This document shows, piece after piece, positions 38,648-47,499 of a DNA stretch of 64,000 nt. The notes beneath the pieces are model-generated. The model was not told the DNA's origin. It saw only the letters and a list, made by a program, of their open reading frames with translations, and did not search any database. Position 1 is the first letter of the stretch. Each line of letters starts with the position of its first letter. The position numbers were made by a program, and so were the translations under genes. Location: contig JAAYLX010000041.1 in assembly GCA_012521705.1 (NCBI GenBank), forward strand, positions 26,059-90,058, written 5' to 3'. The stretch comes from Clostridiaceae bacterium (GTDB lineage Bacteria; Bacillota; Clostridia; DSM-8532).

Positions 38648-39901
38648 TTATTTGGTTGCCCAAACTTTCTTAAGTTTTGCAAAGCGTGGCAGACTATCCT
38701 CAAGCGGCGGGCAGGATTCGCCTTGAATAAGAGGCAATACATAATCAATAAACTCCTGCTTAAGGCCGGTGCCTTCTTCGTTAATCCACTCGCGAGGTAT
38801 TTTCTTTTCTGTATTTGCAACTTCGTTAAGGTTAACGAGTTTATAATTGCAGTGATATTTGCCGTCTTTCATTTCTCTTTCATAAGCAACCATGTGGTCG
38901 GTATGGCCTTCTACTGCAAATTCAACAGCCTTCTGTCCTGCTGTGAATGCTTCCTCAACATCGGTAGCGGAAGCCAGGTGAGAAGCGCATCTCTGGAGAA
39001 GTGAGAACTCAATGTAACGGGTCTTGCATTTGAGCTCTTTCTTGATAATGCTTGCAAGTACCTGTGCGGTTCCACCCAACTGGGCATGACCGAAAGAGTC
39101 TTTTTCCTTAGCCAGGTCTGAGCCGTATTCAGAAATGTATTTTCCGTCTTTATCCTTGATTCCTTCTGAAACTGCAATAATAACCTTGCCGTTGTTCTTG
39201 TCATAAGCTTTCTTGACGTCTGCAAGGAATTTATCCATATCAAATGTCAATTCAGGCAGATAAATGAGGTCCGGACCTGCTCCTTTATAAGCTGCAAGTG
39301 CGGTAGCTGCGGTAAGCCATCCGGCATTTCTTCCCATTACTTCAATAACGCATACCAGCGGAGTGTCGTAAACACGTGCATCATGGTAAACTTCCATGGT
39401 AGAAGTAGCAACGTATTTTGCAGCGCTGGCATATCCGGGACAGTGATCGGTTGCGTAAAGGTCGTTGTCGATTGTCTTGGGAACACCTATAACGCGGCAT
39501 TCATAACCTGCTTTCTGCATGAACTTGCTGACTTTGTTGCAGGTATCCATTGAATCGTTTCCGCCGTTATAGAAGAAGTATCTGATATCATACTTCTTGA
39601 ATACTTCCAGCAATCTGTTGTAATCTGTAGGATCTTTATCGGGATCTGCGAGCTTATAGCGAACTGATCCCAATGCGGATGAAGGAGTTGTCTTGAGAAG
39701 TTCCAATTCCTTCATGTCTTCCTGAGTCATGTCATAGAATTTTTCCTCAAGAATACCTTTAATACCGTTTGCAGCACCATAAACCTTGGGAATACAATCC
39801 ATTTTAAGGGCAGTGATAATTACACCTGCAGCACTGGCATTAATAACTGAGGTAGGGCCGCCAGACTGACCGAAAATCGCGTTTCCAACTAATTTTGCCA
39901 T
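38648..39901 (-). CDS. pfp: Pyrophosphate-dependent 6-phosphofructokinase
   Basis: The 417-residue enzyme phosphorylates fructose 6-phosphate reversibly with PPi. The N-terminus is GNAIFGQSGGPTSVINAS. The phosphoryl-donor loop reads NGGNDSMDT: an Asp in place of the Gly of ATP enzymes (GGDGS), the known mark of PPi enzymes. GVPKTIDNDLYATDHCPGYA and VIEVMGRNAGWLTAATAL (substrate binding) follow. The start is ATG 39901, eleven bases after GGAGG. It is divergent from POR across a 400-base gap. PPi-based glycolysis is characteristic of thermophilic cellulolytic clostridia. Confidence 0.94.
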   Translation of the reverse strand: MAKLVGNAIFGQSGGPTSVINASAAGVIITALKMDCIPKVYGAANGIKGILEEKFYDMTQEDMKELELLKTTPSSALGSVRYKLADPDKDPTDYNRLLEVFKKYDIRYFFYNGGNDSMDTCNKVSKFMQKAGYECRVIGVPKTIDNDLYATDHCPGYASAAKYVATSTMEVYHDARVYDTPLVCVIEVMGRNAGWLTAATALAAYKGAGPDLIYLPELTFDMDKFLADVKKAYDKNNGKVIIAVSEGIKDKDGKYISEYGSDLAKEKDSFGHAQLGGTAQVLASIIKKELKCKTRYIEFSLLQRCASHLASATDVEEAFTAGQKAVEFAVEGHTDHMVAYEREMKDGKYHCNYKLVNLNEVANTEKKIPREWINEEGTGLKQEFIDYVLPLIQGESCPPLEDSLPRFAKLKKVWATK

Positions 39902-40204
39902 ATTTTTGAGAGCCTCCAATCTATTTTAAATAAATTTTTACTTCCTGTATAATCTGCTCAAACGAGAATATTTAGGCTATTTTAAATTGTTTTATAATAT
40001 TGGAGTAGTAATCAAACAAAAATTAATATATCATAAAGAAAGAATAACTGCAATAATAACACTATTTGTTTGAAATTTGTATGAAAACTGATGATATCCT
40101 CCTTTATGGCTGAAATTTTACAGTACTTTAATATCAAGGAATTAATGTAGTCAATTGCTTCAAAATTTTTGATATGATTTACTTGTTCCCAAAATAAAAT
40201 ATGA

Positions 40205-40275
40205 TATAATAATTTTTGAATGTGAAGAAATTAACGTTATGATAATGGCTTCGCTAATGTATACAATGTACATTA
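40205..40275 (+). promoter_or_regulatory. POR promoter region with inverted repeat
   Basis: Candidate promoters are TTGTTC-N16-TATAAT (ending 40210) and TTGAAT-N16-TATGAT (40216-40243). Downstream, TAATGTA (40255-40261) and TACATTA (40269-40275) form an inverted repeat that contains GTATACAAT (40259-40267), the same 9-mer as in the gltA operator. The rest of the 400-base gap 39902-40301 is AT-rich, with no gene seen. Confidence 0.5.
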
Positions 40276-40301
40276 TCGCATAAATTTAAGGAGGGAAAAA
40301 C

Positions 40302-43300
40302 ATGGCTAAAAAAATGAAAACAATGGATGGCAATACGGCTGCGGCGTATGCTTCCTATGCATTTACAGAAGTCGCTGCTATTTATCCTATAACTCCATCC
40401 TCACCCATGGCCGAGGTTACCGATGAGTGGGCCGCCAATGGGAAAAAGAATATCTTTGGCCAGCCGGTAAAAGTTGTTGAAATGCAATCAGAAGCCGGTG
40501 CGGCAGGTGCTGTTCACGGCTCTCTGCAGGCAGGAGCTCTGACTACTACATATACAGCTTCCCAGGGCCTTCTTCTCATGATTCCAAATATGTATAAGAT
40601 TGCAGGCGAACTGCTCCCTGGAGTCTTCAACGTCTCAGCACGTGCTGTGGCATCTCACGCACTTTCCATTTTCGGTGACCATTCAGACGTAATGGCTACC
40701 CGTCAGACAGGTTTTGCAATGCTCGCCGAAGGCAGTGTCCAGGAAGTTATGGACCTTACAGGTGTAGCTCATCTGGCTGCCATTAAGGGAAGAGTACCTT
40801 TCCTGAACTTCTTCGACGGTTTCAGAACTTCTCACGAAGTACAGAAAATTGAATTGATTGATTATGAAGATTTCGCAAAGATGCTTGACTGGAAAGCTGT
40901 TGAAGAGTTCAGAAAGCGCGCGTTGAATCCTGAAGATCCTGTAACACGCGGTACTGCCCAGAACCCGGATATATTCTTCCAGGCAAGAGAAGCAAGCAAC
41001 CCCTATTATGACGCTATTCCTGATATAGTAGCCGACTACATGAAAAAGATTTCAGATCTTACAGGTCGTGTGTACAAGCCTTTCAATTACTACGGCGATC
41101 CTGAAGCAGAATACGTTGTAGTAGCTATGGGTTCAGTAACCGAAACCTGCGAAGAAGTTATCGACTACCTGAGAGCCAAAGGCGAAAAAGTCGGTGTTCT
41201 TAAAGTTCACCTGTACAGACCTTTCTCAGAGAAATATTTCTTTGATGTAATGCCCAAGACTGTTAAGAAGATTGCAGTTCTTGACAGAACAAAAGAGCCG
41301 GGCGCAATTGGCGAACCTCTTTATCTTGACGTTAAATCACTTTATTATAATAAACCCGAACAGCCGGTTATTGTCGGCGGACGTTATGGTCTTGGTTCAA
41401 AAGATGTGAAGCCCAACCAGATTATCGCAGTATTTGACAATCTGAAGGCAGACCAGCCAAGAGACCACTTTACTCTGGGTATTGTGGATGACGTTACAAA
41501 TCTTTCATTACCTTTGGGCCCAAGCGTAAACACCGAAGCAAAAGATGCTATCCGCTGCAAATTCTGGGGTCTTGGTTCCGACGGTACTGTTGGTGCTAAC
41601 AAGCAGGCCATCAAAATTATCGGTGACAAGACTGATTTATATGCACAGGGATACTTCTCCTATGACTCCAAGAAATCCGGTGGTATTACCGTATCCCACC
41701 TCCGTTTCGGAAAATCCAAGATCCGTTCTACATATCTGATTGATGAAGCTGATTACATTGCTTGCCACAACCAGGCTTATGTAGGCAAATACAATCTTCT
41801 TGCCGGACTTAAGAAGGGTGGAGACTTCGTTCTCAACTGCCAGTGGACAGTGGACGAACTGGATGAAAAACTCCCTGCAGATCTTAAGAGAAAGATCGCT
41901 CTTGACAATATCAACTTCTACATAATCAACGCTACCGACATAGCCCGCGAAATCGGACTCGGAAGCCGTATCAATATGATCATGCAGGCTGCATTCTTCA
42001 AACTGGCAAATGTTATTCCTATAGAAGATGCTGTTAAATACCTGAAAGACTCCATTGTTGACGCTTACGGCAAGAAGGGCCAGGCTATACTGGACATGAA
42101 CTTTGCCGCTGTTGACAAGGGAATTAATGCTCTTGTAAAGGTAGATGTTCCTGATAGCTGGAAGACAGCACAGGATGAACCTGTGAAAGAGGATACCGAC
42201 AAGCCTGAGTTCATCAGAAAAGTTGTTGAACCCATGAATGCCCAGAAGGGTGACGATCTGCCTGTCAGCACCTTCAAGGGTATTGAAGACGGTACATTCC
42301 CTGCAGGTACTTCTGCTTATGAAAAACGCGGTATTGCTGTTACAGTTCCTGAGTGGCAGGTTGAAAACTGTATCCAGTGTAACCAGTGCTCACTGGTATG
42401 TCCTCATGCTGCTATCCGTCCGTTCCTCTTTAATGAAGAAGAGAAGAAGAACGCTCCTGCAACTCTGGTTACCAAACCTGCAGCAGGACCTCAGTTCAAG
42501 GGCTACGAATACAAGATTCAGGTTTCAGTTCTGGATTGTACCGGTTGCGGCAACTGTGCAGACGTATGTCCTGCAAAAGAAAAGGCCCTCGTTATGAAGC
42601 CTTTCGAAACACAGCAGCAGGAAATCGAACATTGGAACTATATTACAAAGAATGTTACATATAAAGACCATCTGGCACCGAAGAACAATCTGAAGAACAG
42701 TCAGTTTGCTCAGCCACTGATTGAGTTCAGCGGCGCTTGCGCAGGCTGCGGTGAGACACCTTACATCAAGGCTATCACACAGCTCTTTGGTGATCGTATG
42801 ATGATTGCCAATGCTACAGGTTGTTCATCAATCTGGGGTGGTTCTGCTCCTGCAACAGTTTACTGCAAGAACTGTGAAGGCAAAGGTCCGTCATGGGCTA
42901 ACTCCCTCTTTGAAGATAACGCAGAGTACGGATTAGGTATGTACTACGGCGTTAAGCAGATTCGTGAAGGTATCGCACTGAAACTCAAAGAACTGCTTGA
43001 ACTGGATGTACCTGCTGAACTCAAGACTGCTGCAGAAAACTGGCTTACCAACATGTACGAAGGTGAAGCCTCCAAGGAAGCTTCAAAAGCTCTTTGCGCA
43101 GCTCTTGACAACTTCGCTCCTACCTGCGATAAGAGCAAGGAGATCGTAGATCACCTCAATAAGAACCGTCAACACTTCGTCAAGAAATCCCAGTGGATCC
43201 TTGGCGGTGACGGATGGGCATACGACATTGGTTACGGCGGACTTGACCATGTTCTGGCTTCCGGCGAAGACGTAAACGTTCTGGTATTTGATACCGAGAT

Positions 43301-43835
43301 TTACTCCAACACCGGTGGTCAGGCATCCAAGAGTACACCTACCGCAGCAGTGGCTAAGTTTGCTGCATCCGGTAAGCGTATTAAGAAGAAAGACCTTGGT
43401 CTCATCGCTGCTACTTATGGATATGTATATGTGGCACAGGTTGCAATGGGCGCCAACATGAACCAGTTCATGAAGGCTATCCAGGAAGCTGAAGCTCACA
43501 AGGGTCCTTCACTTATCATCTGCTATGCTCCATGTATCAACCATGGTATTAAAGGTGGTATGTCAAGAACCCAGACCAGAGAAAAACTGGCTGTTGAATC
43601 CGGTTACTGGCATCTGTGGCGTTATGTGCCTGCTCTTAAGGCAGAGGGCAAGAATCCGTTCATTCTGGATTCCAAAGATCCTACCGGAAGCTTCCAGGAA
43701 TTCCTCAACACCGAAGTTCGTTACACATCCCTTAAGAAGACATTCCCGGATGTTGCTGACGAGCTCTTCCAGGCTGCTGAAAGGGATGCCAAGGAAAGAC
43801 TTGAAACTTACAAGAGAATGGCTGGTTTAATCTAA
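40302..43835 (+). CDS. nifJ: Pyruvate:ferredoxin (flavodoxin) oxidoreductase
   Basis: This 1177-residue single-chain POR converts pyruvate and CoA to acetyl-CoA, CO2 and reduced ferredoxin. Domain I begins MDGNTAAAYASYAFTEVAAI with YPITPSSPMAE. Two 4Fe-4S clusters lie in CIQCNQCSLVCPHAA (about residue 690) and CTGCGNCADVCPAKE (about 746). The TPP domain has GACAGCGETPYIK, NATGCSSIWGG, GGDGWAYDIGYGG and SNTGGQASKSTPTAA, with the extra proximal cluster Cys. GGAGG precedes the ATG. It is the main source of acetyl-CoA for the citrate synthase above. A strong terminator follows. Confidence 0.98.
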   Translation: MAKKMKTMDGNTAAAYASYAFTEVAAIYPITPSSPMAEVTDEWAANGKKNIFGQPVKVVEMQSEAGAAGAVHGSLQAGALTTTYTASQGLLLMIPNMYKIAGELLPGVFNVSARAVASHALSIFGDHSDVMATRQTGFAMLAEGSVQEVMDLTGVAHLAAIKGRVPFLNFFDGFRTSHEVQKIELIDYEDFAKMLDWKAVEEFRKRALNPEDPVTRGTAQNPDIFFQAREASNPYYDAIPDIVADYMKKISDLTGRVYKPFNYYGDPEAEYVVVAMGSVTETCEEVIDYLRAKGEKVGVLKVHLYRPFSEKYFFDVMPKTVKKIAVLDRTKEPGAIGEPLYLDVKSLYYNKPEQPVIVGGRYGLGSKDVKPNQIIAVFDNLKADQPRDHFTLGIVDDVTNLSLPLGPSVNTEAKDAIRCKFWGLGSDGTVGANKQAIKIIGDKTDLYAQGYFSYDSKKSGGITVSHLRFGKSKIRSTYLIDEADYIACHNQAYVGKYNLLAGLKKGGDFVLNCQWTVDELDEKLPADLKRKIALDNINFYIINATDIAREIGLGSRINMIMQAAFFKLANVIPIEDAVKYLKDSIVDAYGKKGQAILDMNFAAVDKGINALVKVDVPDSWKTAQDEPVKEDTDKPEFIRKVVEPMNAQKGDDLPVSTFKGIEDGTFPAGTSAYEKRGIAVTVPEWQVENCIQCNQCSLVCPHAAIRPFLFNEEEKKNAPATLVTKPAAGPQFKGYEYKIQVSVLDCTGCGNCADVCPAKEKALVMKPFETQQQEIEHWNYITKNVTYKDHLAPKNNLKNSQFAQPLIEFSGACAGCGETPYIKAITQLFGDRMMIANATGCSSIWGGSAPATVYCKNCEGKGPSWANSLFEDNAEYGLGMYYGVKQIREGIALKLKELLELDVPAELKTAAENWLTNMYEGEASKEASKALCAALDNFAPTCDKSKEIVDHLNKNRQHFVKKSQWILGGDGWAYDIGYGGLDHVLASGEDVNVLVFDTEIYSNTGGQASKSTPTAAVAKFAASGKRIKKKDLGLIAATYGYVYVAQVAMGANMNQFMKAIQEAEAHKGPSLIICYAPCINHGIKGGMSRTQTREKLAVESGYWHLWRYVPALKAEGKNPFILDSKDPTGSFQEFLNTEVRYTSLKKTFPDVADELFQAAERDAKERLETYKRMAGLI

Positions 43836-43864
43836 TTAAATAAAAAACCGTATTCCAAATAAAG

Positions 43865-43897
43865 AGACGGTCAGTAGCTTTACTGACCGTCTTTTGA
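43865..43897 (+). terminator. Intrinsic terminator of POR
   Basis: AGACGGTCAGTA (43865-43876) pairs perfectly with TACTGACCGTCT (43881-43892) around GCTT, followed by TTTGATTT. Confidence 0.92.
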
Positions 43898-43963
43898 TTT
43901 ATAATGAAAACGGCTCACCATCTTATGTCAATCAAATGAAACTATATAATTATTGCGTAAAAA

Positions 43964-44335
43964 TCACTTTTTTATCTTGTTATAATGCTCACTCACCTTG
44001 TTGAAACTTTCCTCGCTCAGGTAATGCTCTATTTTGCAGGCGTCTTCTTTGGCTGTCTCTTCGCTTACACCAAGAGCCATAAGGAACTGTGTCAAAAGGA
44101 GGTGTCTTTTGTATGTTCTCTCAGCAATATCAAAACCCCTTTCAGTCAGGGTTATATATCCGTATTCATCAACCTTGATATAGCCGTTTTCGCGAAATTG
44201 TTTCATGGCATAGCTTATACTGGGCTTTGAAAACCCCATTTCATTGGCAATGTCTATGGACCGGACATTCCCGTTTCTACGCTGTAAAACAAGTATGGTC
44301 TCAAGATAGTTTTCTGCAGACTCCTGAATTTTCAT
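43964..44335 (-). CDS. DtxR/MntR-family metalloregulator
   Basis: The 123-residue protein has the DtxR layout without the SH3 domain, like MntR. An N-terminal winged helix (ESAENYLETILVLQRRNGNV, then MGFSKPSISYAMKQFRENGYI) is followed by the dimerisation and metal helices (GFDIAERTYKRHLLLTQFLM, EDACKIEHYLSEESFNKV). Glu, His and Cys residues that could bind Fe(II) or Mn(II) are present (DACKIEHYLS). AGGAGGTG precedes the ATG. It is divergent from feoA, and TTAG-N6-CTAA boxes lie in between, so Fe(II)-dependent repression of feoAB is the likely job. Confidence 0.92.
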   Translation of the reverse strand: MKIQESAENYLETILVLQRRNGNVRSIDIANEMGFSKPSISYAMKQFRENGYIKVDEYGYITLTERGFDIAERTYKRHLLLTQFLMALGVSEETAKEDACKIEHYLSEESFNKVSEHYNKIKK

Positions 44336-44397
44336 GTTTCACCTCCTGGGTCTATGCCCCCATGTTATCAGAAGAATTAGATTTTTTCAAGTTTATG

Positions 44398-44426
44398 TTG
44401 ACTTGGATAATGACAAGTAGTAAAAT
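44398..44426 (+). promoter_or_regulatory. feoA promoter
   Basis: TTGACT (44398-44403), 17-base spacer, TAAAAT (44421-44426). The start near 44433 would lie just before the first DtxR box, leaving a leader of about 145 bases. Confidence 0.7.
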
Positions 44427-44437
44427 ATGCTAAGGAA

Positions 44438-44457
44438 GAGTTAGCGTAGTCTAACTC
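44438..44457. promoter_or_regulatory. DtxR-type operator 1 (feoA)
   Basis: GAGTTAG-CGTAGT-CTAACTC is a perfect 7+7 inverted repeat lying at about +6 to +25 of the predicted feoA transcript. Confidence 0.75.
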
Positions 44458-44474
44458 ATATATTTTGAACAGAT

Positions 44475-44490
44475 GTTAGTGTAGACTAAC
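44475..44490. promoter_or_regulatory. DtxR-type operator 2 (feoA)
   Basis: GTTAG-TGTAGA-CTAAC repeats the same arms and spacing 37 bases after operator 1. Confidence 0.75.
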
Positions 44491-44578
44491 CCTTGTTTAC
44501 TTTTTATCAACTGCAATAATTGTGCAAAAAATCTTCATATAATTAGCATTGAACGAGAACCATTCAGGAGGAACCTAA

Positions 44579-44800
44579 ATGAAAACATTAAGATCGGCAA
44601 AATGTGGTGAGACTGTTGTAGTTAAAAAGCTCCATGGTGAAGGAGCGCTTAAACGCAGAATCATGGATATGGGAATTACCAGAGGAACCCAGATTTATGT
44701 TCGTAAACTGGCTCCATTAGGAGATCCTATGGAAATAAATGTCAGAGATTATGAATTGTGTCTGCGCAAAGCTGATGCGGATATGATTGAGATTGCCTGA
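44579..44800 (+). CDS. feoA: Ferrous iron transport protein A
   Basis: FeoA (73 residues) is a small SH3-like cytoplasmic protein that supports Fe(II) uptake by FeoB. The family pattern is clear: LHGEGALKRRIMDMGITRGTQ, then VRKLAPLGDPMEINVRDYEL with the typical LR/CLRKADA end. AGGAGGA precedes the ATG. Two DtxR-type boxes lie upstream, and a terminator-like hairpin separates it from feoB, so feoA may be made in excess over feoB. Confidence 0.96.
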   Translation: MKTLRSAKCGETVVVKKLHGEGALKRRIMDMGITRGTQIYVRKLAPLGDPMEINVRDYELCLRKADADMIEIA

Positions 44801-44802
44801 TG

Positions 44803-44829
44803 ACAGTCTTTACTTTGACTGTTTTTTTA
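44803..44829 (+). terminator. Terminator-like hairpin between feoA and feoB
   Basis: ACAGTC (44803-44808) pairs with GACTGT (44817-44822) around an eight-base loop, followed by seven T including the last stem base. It begins two bases past the feoA stop. Confidence 0.65.
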
Positions 44830-44837
44830 TAAATCCG

Positions 44838-44855
44838 AGTTAGTCTCGGCTAACT
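44838..44855. promoter_or_regulatory. DtxR-type operator 3 (feoB)
   Basis: AGTTAG-TCTCGG-CTAACT has the same arms and six-base spacer as the two feoA boxes. It lies just after the feoA terminator-like hairpin and 54 bases before feoB. Confidence 0.72.
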
Positions 44856-44908
44856 TCTCTCTTTAATTTCCAACACGAGAACCAATCAGATATACAGGGG
44901 GAACATAT

Positions 44909-47044
44909 ATGTCCATTAAAATCGCGCTTGCAGGGAATCCCAACAGTGGCAAGACTACGTTATTCAATTATTTAACCGGAAGTTCACAGTATGTAGGCAA
45001 CTGGCCGGGCGTTACGGTAGAAAAAAAGGAAGGCAGACTTAAAGGTCATAATGACGTTGTAATTCAGGATCTGCCTGGTATTTATTCTCTCTCTCCTTAT
45101 TCTCTGGAAGAGGTGGTTTCGCGAGATTATCTTATCACTGAAAAGCCTGATTCAATAATAAATATAGTTGATGCCTCCAATCTGGAAAGAAACCTTTATC
45201 TTACGACCCAGCTTTTGGAGCTTGGAGTTCCGACAGTGGTAGTTCTGAACATGATGGACATTGTTGAAAAACATGGCGACACCATTGAAACAGATGTCCT
45301 CTCAAAAGAACTTGGATGCGAGGTACTCAAAGCAGCCGCGGTAAAGGGTAAAGGAGCCAATGAAGTTGCTGAAGTGGCTATAGCAGCAGCCAATAAAAGA
45401 ATACCTCCAAAACCGCTGCGTGTTTTTTCCGAAGTGGTTGAAAAAGCCCTTGAAGGTATTGAGAATTTAATTAAAGACAGCGTTGATAATAAGTCTTTAA
45501 GATGGTTTGCAATTAAGCTCTTTGAACGGGATACAAAGGTAAGGGAGCAATTGGAACTTGGCGAACAAACCATAGCAAGCATAGAAAAAATTATTTCCGA
45601 GTGCGAGAAAGAATTGGATGAAGACAGCGAAAGTATTATAACCAACGAAAGATATGCTTACATCTCCCGTGTTGTAGATAAGAGTTTACATAAAAAGAAT
45701 AAATCAAAGGTCTCAACCTCCGATAGGATAGACATGGTGCTCACAAACCGTTTTCTGGCCATCCCCATTTTCGCCGTTGTCATGTTTGTTGTTTATTTTA
45801 TGTCCCTTAATTCTATAGGCGGCTGGGCTTCAGATTGGGTAAACGAGTCGCTATTCGGTGAAATAATTCCTACTGCGGTGGAAGATTTTCTTGTATCAGT
45901 GGATTGCGCGGATTGGCTCATATCACTGATTGTTGACGGAATCATAGCCGGTGTCGGCGCTGTTTTGGGATTTTTGCCCCAGATGGTAGTGCTGTTCTTA
46001 TGTCTTTCCATTCTTGAAGACTGCGGATATATGGCACGAATCGCTTTTATAATGGACAGGATTTTCCGCAGGTTCGGCCTTTCCGGAAAATCAATCATTC
46101 CCATGCTTGTGGCAACAGGATGCGGAGTACCAGGCATTATGGCATCAAGGACTATTGAAAATGAAAGCGACAGGAAAATAAGTATTATGACCACCACCTT
46201 TATGCCATGCGGAGCAAAAATTCCGGTTATTGCACTCATTGCCGGAGCACTTTTCGGACAGTCGGTTTGGGTAGCTCCTGCGGCATACTTCATCGGAATA
46301 GTTGCAATAATGCTCTCAGGTATTATCTTAAAGAAGAATAAAGCCTTTTCAGGAGATCCTTCACCTTTTGTCATGGAGCTTCCCGCATATCATTTGCCTA
46401 ACCCGGTAAGTGTCGCAATGCAGGTATGGGACAGGTCAAAATCATTTGTGAAAAAGGCAGGCTCAATAATTCTCCTTGCCTGCGTCGCAGTATGGTTCCT
46501 GTCTAACTTCAATTGGACCTTCCGGATGGTGGATGCGGATGATTCAATACTTGCTTCCCTTGGAACACTGCTTGTTCCCGTCTTCACACCTCTTGGCTGG
46601 GGCGAGTGGAGAGCGGTAGTAGCAACCCTCAACGGCCTTATAGCAAAAGAAAATGTTGTAGGAACCCTTGGTGTTCTGTATGGTTTTGAAGCAGTGGCGG
46701 AAGACGGAGTTGAAGTTTGGACAGCTCTCCAGGCCTCCTTCTCACAGCTTTCCGGCTTCTCATTCCTGATATTCAATCTGATATGCGCACCTTGCGTTGC
46801 TGCGATTGGCGCAATACGCAGGGAGATGGGCAATGCAAAATGGACTTTGATTGCAGTTGGCTATCAGACAGGACTTGCTTACAGTATTTCATTTGTTACT
46901 TATCAGCTTGGTTTGGTTCTTACCGGACATGGATTTGGTTTTGGTTCACTGATAGCATTTGTGGTATTGGCAGTATTTATTTATCTCTTGATAAGAAAAC
47001 CCGACAGTAATGGTAAACTCATGGTAAAAAGGGCAGCCGCATAA
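44909..47044 (+). CDS. feoB: Ferrous iron transport protein B
   Basis: FeoB (711 residues) is the membrane Fe(II) permease with an N-terminal G domain. G1 is GNPNSGKTTLFN (residues 9-20), the switch region NWPGVTVEKKEG, G3 DLPGIYSL and G4 NMMD. A helical inhibitor domain follows, then from about residue 285 at least eight membrane helices with the Gate motifs VATGCGVPGIMASRTIE and FMPCGAKIPVIALIAG, each with the conserved Cys. GGGGG precedes the ATG. It lies after an operator and before a Cys-rich accessory gene; iron-limited expression is expected. Confidence 0.97.
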   Translation: MSIKIALAGNPNSGKTTLFNYLTGSSQYVGNWPGVTVEKKEGRLKGHNDVVIQDLPGIYSLSPYSLEEVVSRDYLITEKPDSIINIVDASNLERNLYLTTQLLELGVPTVVVLNMMDIVEKHGDTIETDVLSKELGCEVLKAAAVKGKGANEVAEVAIAAANKRIPPKPLRVFSEVVEKALEGIENLIKDSVDNKSLRWFAIKLFERDTKVREQLELGEQTIASIEKIISECEKELDEDSESIITNERYAYISRVVDKSLHKKNKSKVSTSDRIDMVLTNRFLAIPIFAVVMFVVYFMSLNSIGGWASDWVNESLFGEIIPTAVEDFLVSVDCADWLISLIVDGIIAGVGAVLGFLPQMVVLFLCLSILEDCGYMARIAFIMDRIFRRFGLSGKSIIPMLVATGCGVPGIMASRTIENESDRKISIMTTTFMPCGAKIPVIALIAGALFGQSVWVAPAAYFIGIVAIMLSGIILKKNKAFSGDPSPFVMELPAYHLPNPVSVAMQVWDRSKSFVKKAGSIILLACVAVWFLSNFNWTFRMVDADDSILASLGTLLVPVFTPLGWGEWRAVVATLNGLIAKENVVGTLGVLYGFEAVAEDGVEVWTALQASFSQLSGFSFLIFNLICAPCVAAIGAIRREMGNAKWTLIAVGYQTGLAYSISFVTYQLGLVLTGHGFGFGSLIAFVVLAVFIYLLIRKPDSNGKLMVKRAAA

Positions 47045-47114
47045 TAAGCGGTTGATAACTCAGATTATATAAAAGCCGGAATATTAATTAGCCGGTATAT
47101 TAGGAGGGGTTTAA

Positions 47115-47252
47115 ATGGCAACGTATATTATTGGCGCAATTGTATTTGGGATTATTGCCTTAAATGTTATACATGTATTCAAAAAAAGTAAAAAGGGCGG
47201 AAGCTGCTGCGGGTGCGACGGCTGCCCGTCGGCATCAAAATGCCATAAATAG
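47115..47252 (+). CDS. FeoB-associated Cys-rich membrane protein
   Basis: This 45-residue protein has one N-terminal membrane helix (YIIGAIVFGIIALNVIHVF), a basic stretch (KKSKKGG) and a Cys-rich tail CCGCDGCPSASKC. This is the architecture of the small FeoB-associated protein found next to feoB in Firmicutes, and may correspond to the role of FeoC. GGAGGGG precedes ATG 47115 by six bases. It lies 70 bases after feoB on the same strand and is followed by a terminator. The cysteines could bind iron or a cluster. Confidence 0.88.
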   Translation: MATYIIGAIVFGIIALNVIHVFKKSKKGGSCCGCDGCPSASKCHK

Positions 47253-47424
47253 AACCGTGGGAATAAGCAATAGTTCAAGCAGATTAATATCCTAAGCGGA
47301 AAAAGCGTCTAAGTAAAAAAGGACACGATAGGGAAAAGTATTAACAGATAAAGATAAAGAGATAAGATTAATCTCGGACAAAATAAATGCAGGGTAAGTA
47401 GCGGACAAGATAGCCAGACAAATA

Positions 47425-47457
47425 AAAGAGCGGATTTAATTCCGCTCTTTTCTATTT
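47425..47457 (+). terminator. Terminator of the feo unit
   Basis: AAAGAGCGGA (47425-47434) pairs perfectly with TCCGCTCTTT (47441-47450) around TTTAAT, then TCTATTT. The spacer 47253-47424 is purine-rich with short GATAA-like repeats and no gene that I can see. Confidence 0.88.
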
Positions 47458-47499
47458 ATCAGTTTTTTATGCATTCATGATGTGCTTGTGACCAACCGC

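Noticed and set aside
45793..46374. 193-codon frame antisense to feoB
   Set aside because: Shadow of the hydrophobic coding region; no start signals.
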